From the NCBI GenBank assembly GCA_964448115.1, contig CAYUVA010000030.1:2512-56048 (forward strand): a stretch of 53,537 nt of DNA, written 5' to 3'. Positions 36,401-43,915 of this stretch are shown here, piece after piece. How positions within the stretch are numbered: position 1 is the first letter of the stretch; each line of letters opens with the position of its first letter. Made by a program: the position numbers and the translations under genes. The stretch comes from CAYUVA01 sp964448115 [NCBI: uncultured bacterium]. Its GTDB lineage: Bacteria > CAYUVA01. The notes under the pieces were generated by a model. That model did no database searches. It was given only the letters and a program-made list of their open reading frames with translations, and was not told where the DNA came from.

Positions 36401-36820
36401 TGTAAGATGCACGGCCAGCCCCATCCAAAGGTCGGGAATGCACTTGTGCCTCGCCTTCAAGATGAGAACCACCAGCACCGTGTTGATTACAAGGAAAGGG
36501 AATGCAAGGTTAGGCATCGACTCCACAGAGCTTTGGGGAGGGATCGACTCGAAGGCTTGCATGAGCAAGCAACAACTGACCGCAACAAAAAACAAGGTAT
36601 TGAGATTATACGGAAAGACAGCAAGTGGGCTAGGAGTGCTCCTCGACTTGCGGTAAGCTCCCAATAAGTAAACCAGGTAAGTAACAACACAAGCAAAAAG
36701 CGCAATCACGAATGAGCCAAAGTAGATATCCCAGTTTTTCAGGGGAATGACTAGCGAGTATCCGAAGATAGCCAGCAGCAGTATCTCGGTTACGGGGATG
36801 ATAACCCTGATCAGCTTCAT
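33386..36820 (-). CDS. O-antigen-ligase-type polymerase with TPR arrays
   Basis: The 1144-residue protein has about twelve membrane helices in residues 5-560 with a Wzy_C-type loop near 400-470 (FWRTSIYTVLDNPLTGLGLRN, then GAHSHNIFLQMAQANGIPGL). A periplasmic part of about 570 residues follows with two TPR blocks: one near 630-760 (AELYQMLGDIYIYQNRFPDALAAYQKAVALKPT) and one near 960-1110, the latter with several clear 34-residue repeats (AYYNLGNLYYEQGNLERAFEYY). The family polymerises or ligates glycan chains. It overlaps the DUF2723-TPR gene by 26 bases, and the two probably act together. Confidence 0.88.
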   Translation of the reverse strand: MKLIRVIIPVTEILLLAIFGYSLVIPLKNWDIYFGSFVIALFACVVTYLVYLLGAYRKSRSTPSPLAVFPYNLNTLFFVAVSCCLLMQAFESIPPQSSVESMPNLAFPFLVINTVLVVLILKARHKCIPDLWMGLAVHLTYTSLAYCIGNEMHYLRYSLSHGLTLVLLLLFFNDIRSQKSIAKLLRNPFTIPLLAGLAVITISTIFSAYHFNSLMEYLKFINYGITFLLMLHVAQQQGGLRFLLMLMISIAMVFSFYCFAKMSECVFKGGWRLALMIRLWVANIHPNPIAAFFAAFMPLTIAVLMISQSRRHRMLIGVLLLAEGFFLLLTYSRNGWLSALVGLGVMLVARLIHFFSTGKRLPRYYKYIFIAGMAAMLITLCLFIFIPNPVVYKAKERLKNPGGVWNRFIFWRTSIYTVLDNPLTGLGLRNHYLMVNHTRGPQHSEYEWLRAWLRGGGGELGAHSHNIFLQMAQANGIPGLFITLWIYLVIMKYGLKRSYYSKSGSASWLAAGSFAGLAALMFNNLLDYPFGFSGMALLFAALMVVLCRAEAYYGHEAGMKRKEALHGEAAPREGNYQRIIPVAAIFIAIFSIFIIGAFCISARYRFTGEELRKKGKGIEVSQSLERAIAVNPIDAELYQMLGDIYIYQNRFPDALAAYQKAVALKPTFPAYVSDLGYLYWWFNRLPEAIEMFTDAIKYDPYGIFYEEHYSDLALAYYAQGKDEQARELFIQGIALDHAAVNTSFWKVIKTGSGLEDIIIDPAFLRYRDNKTVTPSLQKEIRYKLHQQSHPRKQEPFSKQKFYTLHISKKDYKRSLKIDQVLEGVYNLYEQVKTKDQLSARAILINLVKAYKNLNMYSKALSVMSQANLPFSALLDVDQLSVEYYKPRLPGDTYQMLDIRHRVRIEEAFNQTIREKKEIEKDREAIRQQIDDILSTTPDWRQNPGKLRQLVELYLQVQDKDSALEMLHRLFDTEHVKVDDYYLAANIMLGKQQYQKAIDYLQKANQLNSKIPAVHNNLGNCFVQLGEYDKAREAYMKAIELNKFNAQAYYNLGNLYYEQGNLERAFEYYNNCINVDTNYYFAYFQIGLILERNELWYNEALAVWGKFLYLTKDVVGMDNYRRIALQHVKALKEKGAEVAPQSRFK

Positions 36821-37443
36821 CGATAACCAGTTTTCATATTAAGCATTAGGTTGCAGCAATAAAAGCAGCTTGTTTATACATCAAAATCGCGATCAGTTCA
36901 AAGCAGGAGAATAAAATGTATAATGCTGGTGGATAAGGCGATCACCTCTGAAGAGTTCTCAATTGGATCCTGTTACCTTGACAATAATTGAATCAAATTA
37001 TCTTAGTAAATTGGCTTAGCGGATCGCGGGATCCTTAAAATATTTTCCAAATATTTTCTTCTTTAATATCAATAAGTTAAAGTAATAGGGCAATTAGCAC
37101 CCCTTAAAATCGGCTCTGAAACTTGAGTCAGTTAATGTAGATTTGGAGAAAAACCACCTAAAATATCAAGTAGTTAAGTCATATGTTCCACATGGAACAT
37201 TAATTCTTTTTTTGACAAAGCTCCTATTTGCAAGATCGAGTTTTTAAAAATGGCAGTGGCACTTGGATCCTCAAATTTTACCCCTATGAATATTGGCTTG
37301 AAGGGGTGGTTTATATGCCCTATTCATCTAATTATTTCCCAATAATGGCTCGAAAATGCAAACTGGGATGATAATTCGATTATTTGAGACAATCCAGGTG
37401 GAACTCTCAGGTTACCTCAGCCTTTTGATTATTGGCCGCTAAC
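36821..37443. other. 623-base AT-rich intergenic region, possible origin or partition locus
   Basis: No protein or RNA gene is evident. The stretch carries a parS-like site (37184-37199), two tandem copies of AAATATTTTC (37038-37047 and 37049-37058), a word one base from a DnaA box (GGTGGATAA, 36928-36936) and three GGATCC words near 36965, 37029 and 37266. An inverted pair ACCCCT/AGGGGT is at 37280-37307. The elements fit an origin-proximal region but do not prove one. Confidence 0.55.
37184..37199. promoter_or_regulatory. parS-like ParB-binding site
   Basis: The 16-base sequence TGTTCCACATGGAACA is a near-perfect palindrome that matches the general parS consensus TGTTNCACGTGAAACA apart from the central and arm positions expected to vary. 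It is 8.7 kb from parB. It is the only complete copy I saw in the window. Confidence 0.75.
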
Positions 37444-38574
37444 CTATTCAGGATTTATTATCGCTTTTTTAGGCACCTCCAGGTTGCAGCATCCCAGGCA
37501 GCCCTTGAATGCTCCGACTTGCTTCAATTTAGCTCGGAAGCCGCCACTCTTCGGTGAGCGCCAGGCATCCATCAAAGACATGTCCTTGATATTGCCAGCC
37601 ATGAAAAATGGACAAAGAAACACCTCGCCATAAGCGGAGACATAGACCTTGCTCCAGGGCGCCATGCAATAGCAGGCTGTAACATCTATATTGCCGGCAT
37701 AGTATTCCTGCATGATCTGAGGTGTGAAGCTGAAGGGTGTGAAGCGAACCTGTGTGTTGCTATGTTTGCCGCGTTCTATTACCGCCTTAAGTTGCCTTTT
37801 GAGCAAGGTGAGATCATCGAAGCTGACCTTATGTTCCACTTGAGAATCTGCCGAGGGATCATCGAAGCGGAGCCTCTGGCTATGAGCTTCCAGGCGCTGG
37901 TATGCCATGAGGTTATAAAAATCGAGCTCCAGGCTCTCGGCAAGTTTATGAAGTTCGGGCAGATCCTCCAGGTTCTCCGGCAGCACGACTACCTTCAGGG
38001 CGAGGAGCGGATACCTCATAGCCTTGTTCTTCCTGGTCTGTGCCAACCTGCGCAGGTTTTCAACCACCTTATCGAATGCGCCCCTGTGCCTTGAGATGCT
38101 GTCATGATGTTCCTTTATCCCGTGTATGCTGACCTCCAGGAGGACAAGCCCCTTGCCAAAGGCATTTTTAGGTGCCAATTCAAGCAATTTCGATGCAGAA
38201 TCCTCACCTAGGAGTAATCCATTTGTGATGAGATGGATTTTACGCCGAGCAGCAGCATAGCTTGCGATATCGATGAAATCGCTGCGCAGCATCGGCTCTC
38301 CGCCGGTGAGGGTGATTACGCTATTTGCTGGCGTCTGATCGACAATTCCTTTTATCTGCTCCAAAGTCATCTCATTGGCGCGCATTTTGTCATGCTTTTT
38401 CTGGCCATTACTCGACTCGTACTGATAGAACTGGCACATGGTGCAGTGCATGTTGCATCGGTAAGTAAGCTCGATCATTACAAACAGCGGTGCAAAAGCG
38501 CTCGAAGGTCGTAGATAGTAAGGGAGGGATGCGTAAAGTTTATTACCAAGATGATATAGTCTAGCTAATCGCAA
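37444..38574 (-). CDS. Radical SAM protein with SPASM-like C-terminal cluster domain
   Basis: The 376-residue protein carries the radical SAM motif CNMHCTMC with cysteines at 40, 44 and 47, TLTGGEPMLRSDF near 89-101 and SIHGIKEHHDSI near 149. A SPASM-type domain with further cysteines follows (CYCMAPWSKVYVSAYGEVFLCPFF near 304, then GCLGCC near 360). Such enzymes modify peptides, proteins or coenzymes. No small precursor peptide is visible next to the gene. It stands between the TPR-polymerase pair and jag on the same strand; the gap to jag is about 100 bases and holds a 15-base tandem repeat. Confidence 0.88.
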   Translation of the reverse strand: MRLARLYHLGNKLYASLPYYLRPSSAFAPLFVMIELTYRCNMHCTMCQFYQYESSNGQKKHDKMRANEMTLEQIKGIVDQTPANSVITLTGGEPMLRSDFIDIASYAAARRKIHLITNGLLLGEDSASKLLELAPKNAFGKGLVLLEVSIHGIKEHHDSISRHRGAFDKVVENLRRLAQTRKNKAMRYPLLALKVVVLPENLEDLPELHKLAESLELDFYNLMAYQRLEAHSQRLRFDDPSADSQVEHKVSFDDLTLLKRQLKAVIERGKHSNTQVRFTPFSFTPQIMQEYYAGNIDVTACYCMAPWSKVYVSAYGEVFLCPFFMAGNIKDMSLMDAWRSPKSGGFRAKLKQVGAFKGCLGCCNLEVPKKAIINPE

Positions 38575-38644
38575 TAAATATCTCTCGAATTATTGGTGGA
38601 TTCATCAACTATTTAATGAGATCATCCGATTATACCAGCGAAAC

Positions 38645-38684
38645 AACTAGAAACCAGATAACTAGAAACTATAAAACTAGATTC
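38645..38684. repeat. 15-base tandem repeat at the end of jag
   Basis: Two full and one partial copies of a 15-base unit beginning AACTAGAAAC run from 38645 to 38684 and overlap the jag stop codon. The partial third copy supplies the stop. Confidence 0.6.
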
Positions 38685-39378
38685 TCGGCGGTCTTTTTCG
38701 TGTTTTCTTGTTTGTCCTGCCCCGCCTGGTTCTGCCAAGCGAGTTTTTTATCTTCTTTGGGGCGATCTCAACTCTTTTCAGGAATCCATCTCCCTTGCTC
38801 TTGGTAACGACCGCCGCATCGTCCCTGAGGGTAATGTGGACAATTCTTCTGTCGTGTGGGTTCATTCTATCGGTCAATATGGACTTGCCCGATTTTTTTA
38901 CTTTCTGCGCAAGCTCGAGGGATAGTTCCTCGATATTTTTCTGCCTTTTGTGCAGGTAATCCTCAGCATCGACCACGAAGTAGAACTTCTCATCGGAGTC
39001 TCGGTTCGTAACCCTTGTAACCAGGTGCTGTAGGGCGTTGATCGTCTCTCCACCTTTGCCGATGATCAGCCCTCCACTGTCGCTGTAGATGTCGAGGTAA
39101 ATGTGATCTGCCTCCTGTCGTACCTTGATATCAGCGTTTATGCCGAGTAATTCCATTACCTCATTTATGAGGGCTTTTGCTTTTCTGATAAGCGGTGTCG
39201 CCGTGTTGAAGGAGACCTGGATCTTGGCGTTTTGTTTGTTGAAGCCGAGGATTCCCTTGCTACCCTCCTCGATCACCGTGTACTCGATGTCATCTGGTGT
39301 AACACCTAAGGTCTTACATGCGTTTTTCACAGCTTCTTCGATGGTCTTGCCTTCAGCCTCGATTTCGATGATCCTCAT
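38677..39378 (-). CDS. khpB: RNA-binding protein Jag/KhpB
   Basis: The 233-residue protein has the three expected domains: the Jag-N domain (MRIIEIEAEGKTIEEAVKNA), a KH domain with the GxxG loop LIIGKGGETINALQHLV near 102-118, and an R3H domain (MNPHDRRIVHITLRD near 171-185). A basic tail follows. Jag binds RNA with KhpA and affects cell-wall growth in Gram-positives; in most bacteria the gene follows yidC, as it does here with a 21-base gap. Confidence 0.95.
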   Translation of the reverse strand: MRIIEIEAEGKTIEEAVKNACKTLGVTPDDIEYTVIEEGSKGILGFNKQNAKIQVSFNTATPLIRKAKALINEVMELLGINADIKVRQEADHIYLDIYSDSGGLIIGKGGETINALQHLVTRVTNRDSDEKFYFVVDAEDYLHKRQKNIEELSLELAQKVKKSGKSILTDRMNPHDRRIVHITLRDDAAVVTKSKGDGFLKRVEIAPKKIKNSLGRTRRGRTNKKTRKRPPRI

Positions 39379-39399
39379 AGTTGAATAACCTCCTTGCTG

Positions 39400-41166
39400 C
39401 TAGGCACGCTTCCTTTTCTTGCCGATCGATTTTGCCAGATCATCATTTTCAGTCATTTTCTTTCGTCTTGATTTAGCCTGTTTTCCATCCTTCTCCTTTC
39501 GGTTGATCAGGGCTTGTTGTGCGATGGAGAGCATGTTATTTGCCAGCCAGTATATGACCAGTCCGGAGGGGAAATTCAAGAACAGGAAGGTAAAGAAGAT
39601 AGGCATGATCAGCATGATCCTCGCCTGCCGGGGATCCCCTGAGGTAGGCGACATCAATTGCTGGGCAAGCATGGAAACGCCCATGATGATTGGAGTGATG
39701 TAATAGGGATCCTTTGCAGATAGATCCTTGAGCCAAAAGATAAAGGGAGCGTGTCTTAGCTCGATGGATACAAGTAGTACATTATATAGTGCAATAAAAA
39801 TCGGCAGTTGAATAAGTATCGGCAAACAACCGCCCATAGGGTTGACATTGTATTTCTTATACAACTCGGTAAGCTCCTTGTTCAGCTTGACCGGATCTTT
39901 CTTGTACTTGCGACGCAGATCCTGGATCTGGGGATTCAGTGCCTGCATCTTCTTCATCGACTGCATCTGTTTCTGAGTAGGCAGATAGAGCACCAGCTTG
40001 ATGACTATGGTTATTATTATTATTGCCCAGCCCCAGTTGTGGGTGTATCGATAGAAGAACTGGAGCATAATGAACAATGGATGAGCGATGAAGCCGAATA
40101 TGCCGTAGTCAACTACCTTATTAAAGTTGCTCCCCACTAGCTTCAGGTGATCCAGGTCTTTGGGACCGATATAAACCTTAGCCTTTACCCTGTAGCTCTC
40201 GGTCGGCGAGATGGAGACCTCCGGAAGCTGCACCTCAAGATAGCTGTGCTCATCATCGATCTTATGAAAGGTTACATATTGTTCACGGCTAGGATTCAAG
40301 ATTATACCACCGATGAAGTAGGAAGCCTCGTAGGCAGCCCAACCGAGATGCCCTCGGTATGGCGGGGCTATTCCAGCCTTGGTGAAATCGACCTTCTTTG
40401 CCTTATTTCCAACCCCGACAAGGAATCCGAACCTGCCGCCATACCTGCCCATCATTCCACCTTCATTCTGTCCTAAGTCGGGAGCAAAGGAGTTGCCCAA
40501 TACCAGTCCAGGGAGATCACGCAGCTTGCTATTTGTATAGTTTTCAATTTTGATACCAGTAATTATATCGTAGCTTGTGCCGTTGAAGGTGTATTCTCTG
40601 GTGATCTTGAAGCCATCCTCGGTTATGCGGATCAGGTTGATGGTAACCTTGCCTCCTTTGGGCACCGATACTTTATCTCCCATAGAGTCTTGAGGTATGT
40701 AAATGCCCTTGTTTATCTGTCGTGAAAGCGAGGTCGATGCCAGCTTGATATCAAAGGAATCCGGCTCGTCTTCCACTGGTCGTTTTGAGAACATCTCGAT
40801 GGGGTCGCCACCCAGCTCGTCCAGGTGCTTGAGCAGGCGAAAACTGACCATCCTGGCACCTTTTGTGCTTATAAGCGCACGATATAAAGGAGTTTGGACA
40901 GTGATATACCTCTCGGTGGCTTGGAGCTGCTCTTCGGGGATGCTGGGCGCGGTAATATTTTGATCGATCCTTCCTACAACCTCAGGTTCCTTATCAGCTA
41001 CTTGTCTTATTTGATCAGCCTGGAAGGTGCGATTGGCATCAAAGGGCTGGGTTCGTTGTGCCGTTTCATAGGCGACGCGCTGTTGTGCCTGCTTCAGGTT
41101 ATAGTACTGGAAGGCGAAAAGCACCAGCAAGATCAGTAAAATTGCAAGTATAGAATTCTTATCCAT
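39400..41166 (-). CDS. yidC: Membrane protein insertase YidC
   Basis: The 588-residue protein starts with an N-terminal helix, then a periplasmic domain of about 330 residues as in Gram-negative YidC, then five conserved membrane segments beginning HNWGWAIIIITIVIKLVLYLPT. The groove charge that is Arg366 in Escherichia coli is Lys here, a common change. The motifs VNPMGGCLPILIQLPIFIALY and FPSGLVIYWLANN are family hallmarks. YidC inserts and folds inner-membrane proteins with or without Sec. The large periplasmic domain supports a diderm cell. Confidence 0.97.
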   Translation of the reverse strand: MDKNSILAILLILLVLFAFQYYNLKQAQQRVAYETAQRTQPFDANRTFQADQIRQVADKEPEVVGRIDQNITAPSIPEEQLQATERYITVQTPLYRALISTKGARMVSFRLLKHLDELGGDPIEMFSKRPVEDEPDSFDIKLASTSLSRQINKGIYIPQDSMGDKVSVPKGGKVTINLIRITEDGFKITREYTFNGTSYDIITGIKIENYTNSKLRDLPGLVLGNSFAPDLGQNEGGMMGRYGGRFGFLVGVGNKAKKVDFTKAGIAPPYRGHLGWAAYEASYFIGGIILNPSREQYVTFHKIDDEHSYLEVQLPEVSISPTESYRVKAKVYIGPKDLDHLKLVGSNFNKVVDYGIFGFIAHPLFIMLQFFYRYTHNWGWAIIIITIVIKLVLYLPTQKQMQSMKKMQALNPQIQDLRRKYKKDPVKLNKELTELYKKYNVNPMGGCLPILIQLPIFIALYNVLLVSIELRHAPFIFWLKDLSAKDPYYITPIIMGVSMLAQQLMSPTSGDPRQARIMLIMPIFFTFLFLNFPSGLVIYWLANNMLSIAQQALINRKEKDGKQAKSRRKKMTENDDLAKSIGKKRKRA

Positions 41167-41188
41167 TGTGCCTCATTATCCATTTTAT

Positions 41189-41401
41189 CTAGGGAACCGG
41201 GTCATAGCCGCCAGCATTGAAAGGATGGCACTTCAGTACCCTCCGCAACCCCAGCAAGCCCCCTTTCAATAGCCCGTAGCGCTCGATAGCCGTAGCTGCA
41301 TAATCCGAACAGGTTGGATAGAAACGGCAGCTTGGGGGTATGATCGGCGATATGAAACGTTTATATAGCCGCAAGATCAAAAGTCCTATCTTTTTACCCA
41401 T
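41189..41401 (-). CDS. yidD: Membrane protein insertion efficiency factor YidD
   Basis: The 70-residue protein shows YidD hallmarks: [24 protein letters not shown], with the conserved cysteines, and [18 protein letters not shown] at the C-terminus. YidD helps insertion of membrane proteins. It lies 12 bases after rnpA and 22 before yidC, as in most genomes. Confidence 0.96.
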   Translation of the reverse strand: MGKKIGLLILRLYKRFISPIIPPSCRFYPTCSDYAATAIERYGLLKGGLLGLRRVLKCHPFNAGGYDPVP

Positions 41402-41413
41402 AGGTCATCCCCT

Positions 41414-41791
41414 TCAAGATCTCAGGATACCAGCTTTTGAAAGAAGCCTGGTCAATTCGTCATCGAGCTGCCAGTAATCCATGCCTGCGGTCTTCTCGCC
41501 GAGGATGATCGCTATATCTAGGCTTTCTGCCAGTTGGTCATATCTTCTGTTGAACACCATATCCTTTATCCTTCTTTTGACCTTGTTTCTGATCACTGCC
41601 TTGCCGAGCCTTTTAGGCGCAATCACCGCCAGCCTTGTATATCCGAGTTGATTAGGAACAAAGCGCATGCTCAAGTTAGTTGTGCTTACCCTCCTCCCTT
41701 GCCTGAAGATGCGCTGGAAATCACGCTTTAGATGAAGCTTTTTTTGGTTGTGCTTGCGCAATGATATCAACATCAGGCTACCAGGGAGCAT
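41414..41791 (-). CDS. rnpA: Ribonuclease P protein component
   Basis: The frame starts at ATG 41791 directly after the TAG of rpmH and gives 125 residues. It contains the RNase P protein pattern LKRDFQRIFRQGRRV and the RNR-type motif AVIRNKVKRRIKDMV (near residues 64-78). A second ATG (residue 7, MLISLRKH) is an alternative start. The protein helps RNase P RNA trim the 5' ends of tRNAs. It is second in the rpmH-rnpA-yidD-yidC-jag cluster. Confidence 0.95.
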   Translation of the reverse strand: MLPGSLMLISLRKHNQKKLHLKRDFQRIFRQGRRVSTTNLSMRFVPNQLGYTRLAVIAPKRLGKAVIRNKVKRRIKDMVFNRRYDQLAESLDIAIILGEKTAGMDYWQLDDELTRLLSKAGILRS

Positions 41792-41926
41792 CTAAGGGGT
41801 CAGCCTTTTTCTTCCCTTGGCTCGTCTTCTTTTGAGCACTTCCCTTCCAGCTCTGGTCTTCATTCGTTTCCTGAAGCCATGTGTTCTTTTCCTAGTGTAG
41901 TTATTGGGTTGAAAGGTTCGCTTCAA
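41792..41926 (-). CDS. rpmH: Ribosomal protein L34
   Basis: A 44-residue protein starts at TTG 41926 with [20 protein letters not shown] and ends GRKRLTP, the standard L34 sequence and size. AGGAG lies about 12 bases upstream. The TAG stop at 41794-41792 is followed at once by the rnpA ATG (TAGATG), so the two are probably translationally coupled. L34 is a large-subunit ribosomal protein. Confidence 0.95.
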   Translation of the reverse strand: MKRTFQPNNYTRKRTHGFRKRMKTRAGREVLKRRRAKGRKRLTP

Positions 41927-42025
41927 TTTTTCTGATCACTCCTTTTTACTGCTGTAATTAGTTCACTTTATTGCCCGGTAGTTCTGCCTAAAAGTATGTC
42001 AACCATGCCTGGGATAGTGAAAAGG

Positions 42026-42382
42026 TTATTGCAGGTGTTGTTTGGCGGTCTGCACCAGTTCCTCGAAGGTCTCTGGGTTATGCAGGGCGATCTCGCTGAG
42101 CACGCTTCTATCCAGCTCTATTCCAGCCTTTTTTATGCCATAAATGAACCTGCTGTAGGAGATATCGAAGTTGCTCAATGCAGCATTTATTCTGGTAATC
42201 CAAAGCCTTCTGAAGACTCTTTTTTTCGCCTTACGGTCTCGATATGCATATACCCACGCCCTCTGAACCGCTTCTTTTGCGGTGCGGTGCAGGTTTTTCC
42301 TTCTGCCCCAGTATCCCTCGGCGTGCTTCAGTATCCTCTTTCTTCTTTGGGCTCTTCTTGGTCCGCCCTTTACTCTAGCCAT
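42026..42382 (-). CDS. rplT: Ribosomal protein L20
   Basis: The 118-residue protein begins MARVKGGPRRAQRRKRILKH and has GYWGRRKNLHRTAKEAVQRA and RRLWITRINAAL, all L20 hallmarks. L20 is an assembly protein of the large subunit and a translational repressor of its own operon in some bacteria. It follows rpmI by 21 bases. Instead of standing alone with infC-rpmI, the pair precedes rpmH with a 99-base gap. Confidence 0.97.
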   Translation of the reverse strand: MARVKGGPRRAQRRKRILKHAEGYWGRRKNLHRTAKEAVQRAWVYAYRDRKAKKRVFRRLWITRINAALSNFDISYSRFIYGIKKAGIELDRSVLSEIALHNPETFEELVQTAKQHLQ

Positions 42383-42403
42383 ATTATTATGACCCCCTGG
42401 TGT

Positions 42404-42601
42404 TTATAGTCCGGGAAACAGCTTTTTTAATTTCTTTATATCACTGCCAGAGACAATAAGCGGTTTTCTGAGCTTTCTTTTTCTGCTGGCTGATTTCTTG
42501 GTCAAGAAGTGACCTCTACCGCTGTGGTAAGCCATAAGCTTACCGCTGCTAGTTTCCTTGAACCGCTTGGCAGCGCTCCTGTTCGTCTTCACCTTGGGCA
42601 T
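42404..42601 (-). CDS. rpmI: Ribosomal protein L35
   Basis: The 65-residue protein begins MPKVKTNRSAAKRFK and has the expected basic body (KKSASRKRKLRKPLIVS, then IKKLKKLFPGL). In most bacteria infC precedes it; here the next gene upstream is a divergent secreted protein, so infC is elsewhere or was displaced. The pair is probably one transcript with rplT. Confidence 0.95.
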   Translation of the reverse strand: MPKVKTNRSAAKRFKETSSGKLMAYHSGRGHFLTKKSASRKRKLRKPLIVSGSDIKKLKKLFPGL

Positions 42602-42761
42602 ATCGTTTCCCTCATTTCCAATGATTTAGTTCTGCAAAATCTAAAGTTTAATGCAGAGAATATAAAAATGCAATAGCAGGATCTGCCAGGGGTGGATTCA
42701 AGTTTTGATTGATTTATTTTTCATTGAATATATAATACCTTGCGAATGTTGAATAATCGCC

Positions 42762-42782
42762 ACCGTTAAAAGAACGAACGGT
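42762..42782. promoter_or_regulatory. Inverted repeat in the divergent rpmI / secreted-protein gap
   Basis: ACCGTT (42762-42767) and AACGGT (42777-42782) form an inverted repeat with nine bases between the arms, about 40 bases before the start at 42823. TATAAT lies at 42731-42736 with TTGATT 20 bases before it, a weak promoter for the plus-strand gene. The repeat could be an operator, but no regulator is known. Confidence 0.28.
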
Positions 42783-42822
42783 TGAATGGCTCATCTTCGG
42801 GAATAATAAAGGGAGAAAAGCA

Positions 42823-43791
42823 ATGAAATATACCAGGACTAACTCACCTTTTACGGGGGCAGCCAACCTGAGCCTTGCTCCATTTATAATCATAAGCATG
42901 GCATTGCTAGCTGGATTATGCTTTGCAGCCGAGGCGAAGGCTCCGGCTGCCAAGGGGGATCTCCCCTTTCCACCAGCGAAGATATACGCGGCCGGCTTCA
43001 TGCAAAGCTATGTAACCTCCGCTGATGGGGGCGGGGTCTGGATCTGGGCTTACGCGCCGGAGCTTCTGGCTGGCAAGCAGGTCGAGGTCTATTACCAGGG
43101 GGTCCCTTTCAATCTTATGATACCGGTCCATGATGCGCAGGCGGGGATTTTCTTTCTGGAGGACTATTACTTCCCCCCAGGAATGGAGCCGGGTAATGCA
43201 TTACTAGAGCTTTATCCCAGAGACGCCCTACCTCGTCAGATAATTCCCTGGCCTTATCTGCACTGCGAGGGGGTTCCAATACCTACAGCAACCCCGACAG
43301 TTACTCCGACCCCAGGACCTGCCACTCCGACCCCGATTTATACGCCCACGCCGACCGGCACCCCTTGTCCACCCCTTGATGGCTGCTGGTCATTATATGT
43401 AGTGCTCAATGGCTGCGGGGGAGATCCCAGCTTCGTGTGTAACCTTTTCCCCCAGCTCGTCCCAGAGGTTACCGGCTTGATGGAACTGCATGATGACCAG
43501 GGAACGGTTACCGCCACCGTCCAGGTAGAGTTCCAGGGAGAGAAGTACATGGGCGATGCGACCGGTACCTATGATTGCGGGAACCTTGAGCTATCATCGC
43601 GCATAGAGATCCATTCCGAGAGCATGGACGGAACCCTGGAGCTATTCATACGGGCGCAGGTTACCGAAGGCAGCATGGATGGAACGGTCGATACTTATGC
43701 ATGGGGCACTTATGAGGGGATCGCTTTTGATTGCAACTGCGATGCGGTGCTAACAGCGAGCTTCATCAGCACCGATCCCTGCGATTTTTAG
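42823..43791 (+). CDS. Secreted protein with Thr-Pro linker and Cys-rich C-terminal beta domain
   Basis: The 322-residue protein has a signal peptide (hydrophobic residues 19-36 ending LCFAAEA), an N-terminal domain of about 110 residues, a Thr-Pro linker (TPTVTPTPGPATPTPIYTPT, near 155-175) and a C-terminal domain of about 140 residues that starts LDGCWSLYVVLNGCGG. That domain contains seven or so cysteines and alternates like a small beta barrel, resembling the C-terminal domain of the lipoprotein at 7163-7717. GGGAG precedes the ATG by nine bases. Function is unknown. Confidence 0.72.
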   Translation: MKYTRTNSPFTGAANLSLAPFIIISMALLAGLCFAAEAKAPAAKGDLPFPPAKIYAAGFMQSYVTSADGGGVWIWAYAPELLAGKQVEVYYQGVPFNLMIPVHDAQAGIFFLEDYYFPPGMEPGNALLELYPRDALPRQIIPWPYLHCEGVPIPTATPTVTPTPGPATPTPIYTPTPTGTPCPPLDGCWSLYVVLNGCGGDPSFVCNLFPQLVPEVTGLMELHDDQGTVTATVQVEFQGEKYMGDATGTYDCGNLELSSRIEIHSESMDGTLELFIRAQVTEGSMDGTVDTYAWGTYEGIAFDCNCDAVLTASFISTDPCDF

Positions 43792-43915
43792 GGGATTATT
43801 TTTATCAGTAAAGGAGCTTGGAATTGCATTCGTGGGAGAAAGTCTTATGTGAACTGGAGCTTATCCTGTAAATCGTACCGAGCTGTTTAATTAGATTCTT
43901 GACTCGATAATCGAT

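Noticed and set aside
37832-37839. TGTTCCAC half-site inside the SPASM radical SAM gene
   Set aside because: The second arm (TTGAGAAT) does not match, and it is within coding sequence.
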